A program made the translations under genes and the position numbers. Below the pieces are notes generated by a model. That model worked only from the letters and a program-made list of their open reading frames with translations, searched no databases and was not told where the DNA came from. Below, one piece after another: positions 7,767 through 15,051 of a stretch of 18,871 nt of DNA (its first letter is position 1; each line of letters opens with the position of its first letter). Source of the stretch: JADCCX01 sp031431475 (GTDB lineage: Bacteria; Pseudomonadota; Alphaproteobacteria; Rhizobiales; Beijerinckiaceae); NCBI GenBank assembly GCA_031431475.1, contig JANPDL010000017.1, positions 1 to 18,871 of the forward strand, written 5' to 3'.

Positions 7767-7980
7767 CGCTGATACTCCCGTTGTTGCTCCGCAAACGAAA
7801 TTGATGCGTAGGCTATTCGCTCATGCGCCTATTGCAACCTATCTGATTGCGGGTATCTCCTTGCATGAAAAAACCCTTGGTCCGATGAGGAAAATCCGTG
7901 TCAGCAAGCCACAATGCGAGTGCTGTTATGCCAGCCGTTTGCCAATCCCTCGCAAACGGTGAGACTGACAGGAGGATGAC
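7767..7980. promoter_or_regulatory. Divergent promoter region between maiA and mhaA
   Basis: A 214-base region that must contain promoters for both directions. Its clearest element is an inverted repeat just before the mhaA ribosome binding site (listed separately). A further copy of its half-site, GCAAACG, occurs at 7791-7797 near the maiA start. I could not assign -35/-10 boxes with confidence. Confidence 0.5.
7935..7959 (+). promoter_or_regulatory. Inverted repeat CCGTTTGC-N9-GCAAACGG upstream of mhaA
   Basis: Two perfect eight-base arms separated by nine bases; with a G-U pair the RNA stem would have nine pairs. It ends ten bases before the AGGAGG ribosome binding site (7970-7975) of the monooxygenase gene. 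It could be an operator for a dimeric regulator or a 5' leader hairpin. No regulator gene is adjacent, so the identity of the binding protein is unknown. Confidence 0.5.
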
Positions 7981-9666
7981 ATGAGACCTGCGGGCAGGGG
8001 GCCTCTCGATTCTCTTTATTTCGACTACCCAATCTTTGACGCCCGTCGTGTGCCTGAACTCGACGGAGAGAGCGAACAACACCCCGTTCTCATTGTCGGT
8101 GCTGGCCCCATCGGCATGACAGCGGCGCTGACGCTGGCGCGATACGGTGTGTGCAGCGTGGTGGTGGACCAGAAGGACACCTTCAACGATGGCAGCAGGG
8201 CGACCTGCATAGCACGCCCCAGCATGCAGATTCTTGACAGCATTGGCGCAGTGCAGCCCTTCGTTGACAAGGCTTTGGGCTGGCAGTTCGGCCGCAGCTA
8301 CTACGGCGAGGAGCAGATTTTCCGCCTGGAAATGCCGCATCCCGCAAGCGAAAAATACCTGCCGATGTACAATCTGCAGCAGCAGTACACCGAAAAATTC
8401 CTGCATGATGCGGTGGCGAGCAATCCGCTGATCGACATGCGCTGGCAGACCGATGTGAAAGGCGTTTCACCCCGCAACGATGGCGTGACGCTCGAGGTGT
8501 CTACACCGCACGGCACCTATCCGATCAATGCGCAGTATCTGCTCGCCGCTGATGGTGCCCGCTCGCCCGTGCGCACTATGATGGGCTTGCGCCTCAAGGG
8601 GGAGAATTACGAGGGCCGTTATGTCATCGCCGATGTGAAGATGGATCACGATTTTCCGACGGAACGCCGGGCATTCTTCGAACCCAAAAGCAATCCCGGC
8701 GGCACGATCCTGATCCACAAGCAGCCCGACAACATCTGGCGCATCGATTATCAGTTGCGTGATGGCGAGGACGAGCAGGAGGCGTTGCGAGAGGAAACCA
8801 TCCGCAACCGCGTCGGCGCGATCCTTAAGGGAGTAGGCCATCACAAACCGTGGGATCTTGAATGGTGGAGCATTTATTCAGCCAACACGCTGCTGCTGGA
8901 TGATTATAAATATGGCCGCGTGATCTTCATCGGTGACAGCGCGCATATCGTGCCGATCTTCGGCGTGCGTGGCCTGAATAATGGCTTTGCCGATGCGTAT
9001 AATATCGGCTGGAAACTGGGGCTTGTACTCAACGGAGAGGCTGACGAGACTCTGCTCGACAGCTACACGCCGGAACGGCGCGGCGCGACGCTGGATGTTT
9101 TCGCCAATGCCAAGAAAAGTACGCGCTTCATGACACCGCCGTCACGGGGCTGGCGACTGGCGCGCGAAGCGGCACTCTCGCTTAGCCTGAAACACGAGTT
9201 CCCGCGCGGCCTCGCCAATCCCCGACAGATGCAGCCCTATACCTACTCGGACAGTCCGCTGACGCCTTATGCCGCGCGTGATGCGGAATTTGCATGCGGC
9301 CCGGTCTGCGGCAGTGCGGCACCGAATGCCCGGCTGGTGGACGGCGGATATCTGCTGGACAGGGCAGGGCGGGGGATGACGGCTATTGTGTTTTCCGGGG
9401 TAAATTCGTTATCGGAAGAGACAGAATTGCTGGCTGATCTCGCAAAAATCGATCCGCGTCTGACTGTGCTGATCATCAGATCATCTGCTTCTCAGCATGA
9501 TGAAATTCCTGATGCGGACGGCGAAATCGCCCATATCTACGGCGCTGAGGTCGGCAGCATTTACCTCCTGCGCCCCGATCTCCACGTCGCCGGACGCTGG
9601 AAGCAGATCGTATTGGAAGAAATTCTCCACACCGCCAGAATATGCCTTGGAAAGACAACCCGATGA
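7981..9666 (+). CDS. mhaA: FAD-dependent aromatic monooxygenase, probable 3-hydroxyphenylacetate 6-hydroxylase large component
   Basis: A 561-residue group A flavoprotein hydroxylase. The FAD-binding Rossmann motif is GAGPIG (residues 40-45), the DG motif is LLAADGARSPVR (D191), and the second FAD motif is GDSAHIVPIFGVRGLNNGF (D319). A C-terminal thioredoxin-like tail of about 150 residues is as in phenol and MhpA-type hydroxylases. It is coupled by an ATGA overlap to a 62-residue DUF2783 gene. The characterised 3-hydroxyphenylacetate 6-hydroxylase of Pseudomonas putida, MhaAB, consists of a flavoprotein of about 63 kDa and a coupling protein of about 6 kDa, so size and pairing agree. The product would be homogentisate, and a maleylacetoacetate isomerase gene is divergent next door. 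AGGAGG lies five bases before the ATG. The enzyme class is certain; the substrate is inference, and another hydroxylated aromatic acid is possible. Confidence 0.75.
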   Translation: MRPAGRGPLDSLYFDYPIFDARRVPELDGESEQHPVLIVGAGPIGMTAALTLARYGVCSVVVDQKDTFNDGSRATCIARPSMQILDSIGAVQPFVDKALGWQFGRSYYGEEQIFRLEMPHPASEKYLPMYNLQQQYTEKFLHDAVASNPLIDMRWQTDVKGVSPRNDGVTLEVSTPHGTYPINAQYLLAADGARSPVRTMMGLRLKGENYEGRYVIADVKMDHDFPTERRAFFEPKSNPGGTILIHKQPDNIWRIDYQLRDGEDEQEALREETIRNRVGAILKGVGHHKPWDLEWWSIYSANTLLLDDYKYGRVIFIGDSAHIVPIFGVRGLNNGFADAYNIGWKLGLVLNGEADETLLDSYTPERRGATLDVFANAKKSTRFMTPPSRGWRLAREAALSLSLKHEFPRGLANPRQMQPYTYSDSPLTPYAARDAEFACGPVCGSAAPNARLVDGGYLLDRAGRGMTAIVFSGVNSLSEETELLADLAKIDPRLTVLIIRSSASQHDEIPDADGEIAHIYGAEVGSIYLLRPDLHVAGRWKQIVLEEILHTARICLGKTTR

Positions 9667-9851
9667 GCACTATGTCCTTCGAAAATCTCGAAACGGCCTA
9701 TGAGCTGCTGGCGAAGGCGATCGATCAGGCGGGAGAGGCGGGCGAAGCGCGGTTCTTCACACGGCTGGCGTTGTTGCTAGCGCATGAGTTGGGCGAGATC
9801 GAGCCGTTCAGGCGGGCGGTGGAGGCTGCGCTGGATGCTGGTGAGGGTTGA
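9663..9851 (+). CDS. mhaB: DUF2783 small protein, probable hydroxylase coupling component
   Basis: A 62-residue acidic, helical protein. The pattern LETAYELLAKA followed by FFTRLALLLAHELGE fits the DUF2783 family as I remember it (a central RLxLLLAxxxGD-like helix). I start it at ATG 9663 because it overlaps the monooxygenase stop as ATGA, the usual mark of translational coupling; ATG 9672 would also be possible. Its predicted mass of about 6-7 kDa matches the MhaB coupling protein of P. putida, which is needed for productive hydroxylation of 3-hydroxyphenylacetate. Its role is inferred from this pairing and not from any catalytic residue. Confidence 0.7.
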   Translation: MSTMSFENLETAYELLAKAIDQAGEAGEARFFTRLALLLAHELGEIEPFRRAVEAALDAGEG

Positions 9852-9890
9852 TCTGCGCGTTACGCGCGAATCTGGTTTGCACATGTAAAC

Positions 9891-9967
9891 TGGCGCGCCC
9901 GGAACGATTCGAACGTCCGACCCTCAGATTCGTAGTCTGATGCTCTATCCAGCTGAGCTACGGGCGC
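9891..9967 (-). tRNA. tRNA-Arg (anticodon ACG), CCA encoded
   Basis: Reading the - strand from 9967, a seven-base acceptor stem GCGCCCG pairs with CGGGCGC. A D-arm (GCTC...GAGC) follows, then a five-pair anticodon stem TCAGA/TCTGA with loop CTACGAA, giving anticodon ACG (9931-9933 on the + strand). A T-arm with TTCGAAT follows, then discriminator G and an encoded CCA (9891-9893). ACG is read as inosine after deamination and decodes CGU/CGC/CGA. It lies downstream of the tfoX-like gene on the same strand. A short GCGCG-TTA-CGCGC inverted repeat at 9855-9867 beyond its 3' end lacks a T-run. Confidence 0.95.
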
Positions 9968-10068
9968 TTTTTCCGGTGGCAAGGCCTTTCCGAAAGAGAT
10001 GCCTGATAGCTGTATCGCTCCAGGGATGCAAGCCTTGCAGAACCAAGAATTTGCGGATGGCAGAAATT

Positions 10069-10431
10069 TCAGGCTTTTGCTGCGGCTTTCGGCTTTACGG
10101 ATTTTTTCTTCGGTGCAACAGCCCGGCTTGCCGCCTCTTCTGCCAATCTCACCCAGTGCTGCATGACATCGGGATCATCATGGGCGGCTTCCGGCAGCAG
10201 CCAGTAGCTCATCACTGTAACACCACCGATTTTCTTCTCGTAGGTAAAGGCGCGAGAACCGGCGAGCTTGAATGCCGGACTGGAAATGTCATCGGCTTTC
10301 AGCCAGATCATGCCTTCATCTTCGAGCGCGATGATGCGGCCATCGCGGTAAATGCCGTGAGCGCCGAACATCCGTCTGATCTGGACAGGGCCTGACGGCT
10401 CGAACAATTCGCGGATGCCTTCAGCGTCCAT
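10069..10431 (-). CDS. TfoX/Sxy N-terminal domain protein
   Basis: A 120-residue protein matching the TfoX N-terminal domain. RRMFGAHGIYRDGRIIALEDEGMIWLK is split here as RRMFGAHGIY then IIALED and MIWLK, typical of the family; later AFTYEKK and MSYWLLPEAA follow. The last 20 residues are a Lys/Ala-rich tail (KKKSVKPKAAAKA) that could touch nucleic acid or be disordered. In gamma-proteobacteria TfoX/Sxy activates competence genes with CRP, but stand-alone N-domain proteins in alphaproteobacteria have no established role. It starts nine bases after the sufA stop and so is probably the last protein gene of the suf transcript, though its function need not be linked to iron-sulfur assembly. Confidence 0.85.
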   Translation of the reverse strand: MDAEGIRELFEPSGPVQIRRMFGAHGIYRDGRIIALEDEGMIWLKADDISSPAFKLAGSRAFTYEKKIGGVTVMSYWLLPEAAHDDPDVMQHWVRLAEEAASRAVAPKKKSVKPKAAAKA

Positions 10432-10440
10432 CGGGAAAGC

Positions 10441-10821
10441 TCAATGCGCGCGGGCGAATTCCGCTGGAGCCTTTGCGGGTGTGATCGCCACGCTCTCACC
10501 GCAGCCGCAGGCCGAGGTTTCGTTGGGATTGCGGAACACGAAGGTGGAGGCAAACTTGTCCGTCTTCACATCCATCTCGGAGCCCAGCAGGAACAGAATT
10601 GCCTTGGGATCGACAAGCACCTTGACGCCCTTGTCCTCGATCACCTCATCGAAGGCCTGAACGCTTTCGGCATATTCGACCGTATAGCTCATACCGGCGC
10701 AGCCGCCGTTCTTGACGCCAACGCGCAGTCCGATGACGGGCTTTTCGGCATTTTCAATCGCCGAGCGCACGCGCTCAGCTGCTGCGTCCGTGATGGTCAT
10801 GACCTGCATTCTGGGGCGCAT
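10441..10821 (-). CDS. sufA: SufA/IscA-type A-type iron-sulfur carrier
   Basis: A 126-residue A-type carrier with the three expected cysteines: C41 in VKNGGCAGMSY and C105/C107 in SACGCGES. These bind an iron-sulfur cluster or iron at a dimer interface and pass clusters from SufBCD to target proteins. I start it at ATG 10821, with AGGAA eight bases upstream; the frame is open for 37 more codons upstream, but that stretch is unlike the family and contains the leader hairpin. It is separated from sufT by 144 bases, the longest gap in the operon. The hairpin 20 bases before the start resembles one before sufB. Confidence 0.93.
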   Translation of the reverse strand: MRPRMQVMTITDAAAERVRSAIENAEKPVIGLRVGVKNGGCAGMSYTVEYAESVQAFDEVIEDKGVKVLVDPKAILFLLGSEMDVKTDKFASTFVFRNPNETSACGCGESVAITPAKAPAEFARAH

Positions 10822-10841
10822 CGTCCGTTCCTTTCGAGCCG

Positions 10842-10856
10842 CAGGTTCAAGGCCTG
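10842..10856 (-). promoter_or_regulatory. Small leader hairpin upstream of sufA with loop CCUUGAA
   Basis: In the - strand RNA, CAGG-CCUUGAA-CCUG forms a four-pair stem with a seven-base loop, ending 20 bases before the sufA start. The same loop with a different, longer stem is found at nearly the same distance upstream of sufB (17245-17265). The stem is short, so on its own it would be weak evidence. Confidence 0.3.
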
Positions 10857-10965
10857 AGATCGTGACCGGTAATGTAGGCGGTGTCGCAGTAAAAATCGAC
10901 CCCGTACAAACCCTGTCTGGCGACATTGGCAAGATTGCAGCGTAGCGATTAACGAAACGTTGCTT

Positions 10966-11346
10966 TCACCACATATCAAGCGCGACGCGCGCTTCATCCG
11001 ACATGCGGGACTGATCCCAGGGCGGATCGAAGGTCATCGCGACCTTGACTCCAGAAACGCCGGGAACCACGCTGACTGCATTCTCGACCCAGCCCGGCAT
11101 TTCTCCCGCCACCGGGCAACCCGGAGCGGTCAGCGTCATGTCGATGTCCACGTGGCGCTCGTCACTGATGGAAACACGGTAGATCAGGCCGAGTTCATAG
11201 ATATCCGACGGAATTTCGGGGTCGTAGACCGTTTTCAGCGCCGCGATAATGTCATCGGTCAAGCGGTCGATTTCTTCCGGCGCGAGCGTGCTGGCGCTCG
11301 CCACATCCGGTGCGTTTGGTTTCACAGTGTCTAGTGTCTCGGTCAT
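10966..11346 (-). CDS. sufT: SufT / MIP18-family (DUF59) iron-sulfur assembly protein
   Basis: A 126-residue DUF59 (MIP18-like) protein. The family block DPEIPSDIYELGLIY is at residues 42-56, and TLTAPGCPVAGEMP holds the conserved Cys, C77. A 30-residue, low-complexity N terminus precedes the domain. SufT-type proteins help maturation of iron-sulfur proteins; in rhizobial suf operons this position between sufS and sufA is also called sufX. It begins 23 bases after the sufS stop. Confidence 0.92.
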   Translation of the reverse strand: MTETLDTVKPNAPDVASASTLAPEEIDRLTDDIIAALKTVYDPEIPSDIYELGLIYRVSISDERHVDIDMTLTAPGCPVAGEMPGWVENAVSVVPGVSGVKVAMTFDPPWDQSRMSDEARVALDMW

Positions 11347-11369
11347 AAACCTAATCTAGGCCTTCTGGC

Positions 11370-12593
11370 TCAGGCAAACAAGGCTTCCGCTTTGCGCAGG
11401 GCGTTCGCCAGCACATCAACTTCTTCCAGCGTGTTGTAGAGGCCGAATGAGGCGCGGCATGTGGCCGTGACTCCGAAACGCGTCATCAGTGGCATTGTGC
11501 AATGGGTACCTGCGCGCACAGCAACACCGTAGTGATCGATCACGGTCGCCACATCATGCGCATGGGCGTTCTCGAAGGCGAAAGACACGACCGAGCTCTT
11601 GTGCTTCGCCTTGCCGATAATGCGGATGGAATTGATCTCGCCCAGCTTCTGGTGGGCGTATTTGACCAGAGCATCCTCATGCGCGCGGATTTCAGGCTTG
11701 CCGATGGTGTTGATGTATTTCATCGCCTCGCCAAGACCGATGGCCTGCACGAGGGGAGGGGTTCCCGCTTCGAAGCGATGCGGTGCTTCGTTGTAGGTCA
11801 CGGTATCCTCGGTCACGACGCGGATCATTTCGCCCCCGCCAAGAAACGGTGGCATGGCGTTCAAGAGTGCCTTTTTGCCCCACAGCACGCCGATTCCTGA
11901 CGGTCCGTAGAGCTTGTGACCGGTCATCACGAAAAAATCGCAGCCGATATCCTGCACATCAATGTCGAGATGCACCGCGGCCTGCGCGCCATCTACCAGC
12001 ACCATGATGCCGTGCTTTTTCGCCAGCGCGCAGACCTCTTTCACAGGCACAATGGTACCAAGTGCATTGGACATCATGGTGATAGAAATCACTTTGGTGC
12101 GCGGCGTTATGAGCTTTTCGAATTCCTCGAACAGAAAATTCCCGTCCTCGTCCACCGGCGCCCATTTGATCACGGCACCTTTTTGCTCGCGCCAGAAATG
12201 CCAGGGTACGATGTTGGAATGGTGCTCCATGATGGAGAGGATGATCTCGTCACCTTCGGAAATGTTCAGATGGCGACCGAGCGACGAGGCCACGAGATTG
12301 TAGGCCTCTGTTGCGTTCTTTGTGAACATTACTTCGTCGACGGAAGGCGCATTGATAAAGGCGCGACAAATCTCGCGAGCTTCCTCGTAAGCCTCCGTCG
12401 CAGCATTAGCCAGATAGTGCAAACCACGGTGAACATTGGCATATTCCGTTTCATACGCACGGTTCATGCGGTCCAGAACGGTTTGCGGTTTCTGGGCGGA
12501 GGCGGCGTTGTCGAGATAGACCAGCGGCTTGCCATAGGGCTGGAGCCGAAGAGCCGGGAAATCGGCGCGGATCGTGTTGATGTCGTAGGTCAC
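11370..12593 (-). CDS. sufS: SufS, class II cysteine desulfurase
   Basis: A 407-residue PLP enzyme that removes sulfur from L-cysteine and holds it as a persulfide. Numbered from GTG 12593, the Schiff-base Lys is K227 in MTGHKLYGPSGIG and the persulfide Cys is C365 in RAGTHCTMPL, the signature of the class II (SufS/CsdA) group. EHHSNIVPW also fits. I choose GTG 12593 because it overlaps the sufD stop as GTGA and has GGAGG seven bases upstream. ATG 12611 would add six residues, but its only AGGA is directly against the start. The operon has no sufE gene in the window, so the sulfur acceptor is unknown or encoded elsewhere. Confidence 0.95.
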   Translation of the reverse strand: MTYDINTIRADFPALRLQPYGKPLVYLDNAASAQKPQTVLDRMNRAYETEYANVHRGLHYLANAATEAYEEAREICRAFINAPSVDEVMFTKNATEAYNLVASSLGRHLNISEGDEIILSIMEHHSNIVPWHFWREQKGAVIKWAPVDEDGNFLFEEFEKLITPRTKVISITMMSNALGTIVPVKEVCALAKKHGIMVLVDGAQAAVHLDIDVQDIGCDFFVMTGHKLYGPSGIGVLWGKKALLNAMPPFLGGGEMIRVVTEDTVTYNEAPHRFEAGTPPLVQAIGLGEAMKYINTIGKPEIRAHEDALVKYAHQKLGEINSIRIIGKAKHKSSVVSFAFENAHAHDVATVIDHYGVAVRAGTHCTMPLMTRFGVTATCRASFGLYNTLEEVDVLANALRKAEALFA

Positions 12594-13867
12594 GCCCGTG
12601 CCTCCAGCCATTCCTGTGTCATGCCGACCAGCGCCTCCCGCAAACCATCGTGGCTCACATGCTCCAGCGCATCACCTGCAAACGCCATGATCATCAGCGC
12701 CTCGGCTTCCTTGCGGGCAATGCCGCGTGAGCGCAGATAGAACAGCAAATCGTCGTCCAGCGCGCCCACTGTGGCACCATGGCCGCAGACCACGTCATCC
12801 GCGAAAATCTCCAGCTCCGGCTTGCAATGCATGGAGGAATGCTCGCCAAGGAGAAGCGCGTTGGACGCCATCTTGCCGTCGGTCTTCTGCGCGTGCTGCT
12901 TGACGATGATCTTGCCCTGGAACACGCCGCGCGCCTCATCATCGACGATGGTCTTGAACAGTTTGCGACCCGTGCCGTTCAATGCGTCGTGCTCGGTCAC
13001 CAGCGTGGTGTCCGCATGCTGCGTGCCGCGCAGCAGCGTGACGCCGCGAATGCCGATCGTGGCATCGTTGCCGTGCACACGGGTGAAAATCTGATGGCGG
13101 GACAGCGCCGCGCCTGAGGTGAAGGACAATGTGTTGAACGTGGCCCCTTCGGCAACGGAGGCTGCCACGGTGGACAACGTCTGCGCCGTCCTGTCCGCTG
13201 TGTTCACCCGGATATGCTCGACCGATGCACCCTTGCCGAGGATGAACTCGATCACCGTGTTTTCCTGCGCCGCAGCGCCCGGTTTGCCACGATGGGTCTC
13301 CATCAGCGTGAGCGAGGCACCATCTGCCACGGAAACGACAATGCGGGCGTAGGATGCTGTGGCGTCGGTTGTCTCGAAGGCGAGTGATATTGGTTCTTCC
13401 ACCGCAACGCCCGCAGCGACCTCGATCAGCAATCCGCCGGTCATGAACGCCGTGTTGAGCGACGTGACAATATCACCGGATAGATCGACGCCACGGTTGA
13501 GAGCGCTCGCAACTGTGGCGGCATCATTGGCCAGCGACGTGACGGTCACGCCCTTGGGAAGAGCGGGTGCTTTCACCAGCCAGCCATCAATGAATGAAAA
13601 AACAGCATCGTGTTTCACCAGCGACCATGGTCGCTTTGCTGCCCAATCCGTCGATGGGGCAGGGGAGAGCGGTGCCGCACTGCGCATCATGGCGCGCAGG
13701 TCTGTGTAGTGCCACGCCTCGATGCGGCGGTGGGGCAGGCCGGCGGCTTCCACTCGAGCGAAGGCCTCGCTTCGTAAGCTCTCAACGCCTTTAAGATGCG
13801 CCGCAGAAAAGAGCTTGGACAGCTCTGTCTCGGCCGCGGTTTTCAGGTTGGTGACAGGAGCGTTCAT
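12590..13867 (-). CDS. sufD: SufD, Fe-S cluster scaffold subunit
   Basis: A 425-residue SufD. It has the N-terminal helical part (RRIEAWHYTDLRAMM), a long beta-helix region, and the conserved C-terminal block LGEHSSMHCKPELEIFADDV followed by VVCGHGATVGALDDDLLFYLRSRGI. H363 in CGHGATVG is at the place of the functionally important His of E. coli SufD. SufD forms a heterodimer with SufB and binds SufC. It starts three bases after the sufC stop and overlaps sufS by four bases. It looks complete, which makes the damage in its partner sufC stand out. Confidence 0.95.
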   Translation of the reverse strand: MNAPVTNLKTAAETELSKLFSAAHLKGVESLRSEAFARVEAAGLPHRRIEAWHYTDLRAMMRSAAPLSPAPSTDWAAKRPWSLVKHDAVFSFIDGWLVKAPALPKGVTVTSLANDAATVASALNRGVDLSGDIVTSLNTAFMTGGLLIEVAAGVAVEEPISLAFETTDATASYARIVVSVADGASLTLMETHRGKPGAAAQENTVIEFILGKGASVEHIRVNTADRTAQTLSTVAASVAEGATFNTLSFTSGAALSRHQIFTRVHGNDATIGIRGVTLLRGTQHADTTLVTEHDALNGTGRKLFKTIVDDEARGVFQGKIIVKQHAQKTDGKMASNALLLGEHSSMHCKPELEIFADDVVCGHGATVGALDDDLLFYLRSRGIARKEAEALMIMAFAGDALEHVSHDGLREALVGMTQEWLEARA

Positions 13868-13870
13868 GGA

Positions 13871-14623
13871 TCAGGCCGCCGTTGCGTAGTCGCGGTAGCC
13901 GTTCTTCTCCAGCTCCAGCGCCAGTTCCTTGCCGCCCGATTTCACGATCTGGCCGCTGGCCATAACATGCACGGTGTCGGGGATGATGTGGTCGAGCAGG
14001 CGCTGGTAATGCGTGATCACGAGGAATGCACGGTCCAGCCCACGCAGGCGGTTCACGCCCTCGGACACCACCTTCAGCGCATCGATATCAAGGCCGGAAT
14101 CCGTCTCGTCCAGAATGCACATTTTCGGGGCCAGCAGCGCCATCTGCAGGATTTCCATGCGCTAATTCACTCCACCGGAAAAACCGACGATCAGAGGGCG
14201 ATTGTGCAAATCCTTGGCGATGCCAAGTTGCTCAGCCGCGCCGTTCACCGCCTTGATGAAAGCAGCGGGCTGCAATTCATCCTCGCCGCGCGTGCGGCGC
14301 TGCGCGTTCATCGCGGCCTTGAGGAAGGTCATGGTGGCCACACCGGGGATTTCCAGCGGATACTGGAAGGCGAGGAACAACCCGGCAGCAGCGCGCGCAT
14401 CGGCCTCCATCTCCAGGATGTTCTCGCCGTTCAGCAGGATTTCACCGTCGAGAACCTCATAATCCTCCTTGCCGGCAATCACGTAGGAGAGCGTCGATTT
14501 GCCCGAGCCGTTCGGCCCCATGATGGCGGCGACTTCGCCGGCGTGAACCGTGAGATTCAAGCCATTAAGGATTTTCTTGTCCTCATCGGCGATTTTCACA
14601 TGGAGATTGCGGATTTCGAGCAT
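13871..14623 (-). pseudogene. sufC: sufC (Fe-S assembly ATPase) interrupted by an in-frame TAG
   Basis: Reading from ATG 14623, the frame encodes a 250-position SufC with Walker A GPNGSGKST (36-44), Q-loop region FLAFQYP, Walker B CILDETDSGLD (D172, E173) and switch His H205. Codon 154 is TAG (14162-14164). It falls in the ABC signature: the family has SGGEKKRxEILQ, this copy reads SGGVN, stop, RMEILQ. The DNA is GTGAATTAG where GAG-AAR-AAG is expected, at least three changes in nine bases, all giving T on the coding strand. The remaining frame is undamaged and in register, so the change is recent, an error, or tolerated. An ATG (14158) one codon after the stop could restart translation and give a 95-residue second half. 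Upstream GTG 14635 overlaps the HEPN gene stop as GTGA and is an alternative start. SufC is the ATPase of SufBCD. Confidence 0.85.
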
Positions 14624-14631
14624 GGGTGGTC

Positions 14632-15051
14632 TCACTTCAGGCGTGTTCGAACAAAGGTTCGAACCTGTTGGTCTAGAGAGCGAACATCGCTCAGGCGTTT
14701 CTGGACTTGTTGCGGATCGACACTTCGGACAATGCCGCGTTCATTGGGATATCTATACCGTGTTGAGGCCGTCGACAGATCATCTAAAGCCAAAAAGACA
14801 GCCTTCAATTCGTGATCTGCGGGCAGAAGCTCAGCTAAGGCCATGATGTTGTGGGATGGGCCAGCCGGGACCAATTCCAATTCCAGAACTGCGCGCAGAA
14901 GTTTTTCGACTGATTGTTGAAGAAAATAGGCGGCCTGTCGCGGCAATGGCTCGGCAAATCGACTTGCGCCATCAAGCTCTTCGCCAGCGATCAGCAGGAA
15001 GCCGTCAATTCTGCGTCTTCGGATGATTTCAGGAGTAAGCTGTTCTTTCAT
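14632..15051 (-). CDS. HEPN domain protein of an MNT/HEPN pair
   Basis: A 139-residue, mostly helical protein. The core AAYFLQQSVEKLLRAVLE (residues 40-57) followed by PSHNI (His 67) matches the HEPN domain (PF05168-like) with its QQxxEKxxKA and Hxx pattern. HEPN proteins of this type are encoded next to minimal nucleotidyltransferases, often as toxin and antitoxin (HepT/MntA). The ribonuclease motif R-x4-6-H of active HepT toxins is not visible here, so toxin activity is doubtful. The start overlaps the nucleotidyltransferase stop as ATGA. Its stop lies eight bases before the sufC ATG, inside the suf operon. The C terminus contains the peptide repeat VRT-F-VRT, encoded by two GTTCGAAC palindromes. 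Confidence 0.8.
   Translation of the reverse strand: MKEQLTPEIIRRRRIDGFLLIAGEELDGASRFAEPLPRQAAYFLQQSVEKLLRAVLELELVPAGPSHNIMALAELLPADHELKAVFLALDDLSTASTRYRYPNERGIVRSVDPQQVQKRLSDVRSLDQQVRTFVRTRLK
14645..14664. repeat. Two GTTCGAAC palindromes four bases apart
   Basis: Identical eight-base palindromes at 14645-14652 and 14657-14664, spaced 12 bases centre to centre. They lie in the 3' end of the HEPN gene, about 25-45 bases upstream of the sufC start. They encode V-R-T twice. They may be coding coincidence, or an operator or RNA structure affecting sufC. Confidence 0.3.

Noticed and set aside
9855..9867. GCGCG-TTA-CGCGC as terminator of the tRNA-Arg gene
   Set aside because: Short stem and no T-run on either strand; may be chance.
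10822..10932. Upstream extension of sufA (37 residues)
   Set aside because: The extension is unlike A-type carriers, and ATG 10821 has its own ribosome binding site.
13871..14635. Treating the two halves of sufC as two separate, normal genes
   Set aside because: Both belong to one SufC domain, are in the same frame, and are divided only by a single TAG inside a conserved motif.
13796..14815. A long + strand frame (339 codons) opposite sufD/sufC/HEPN genes
   Set aside because: Antisense to conserved suf genes; no domain seen.
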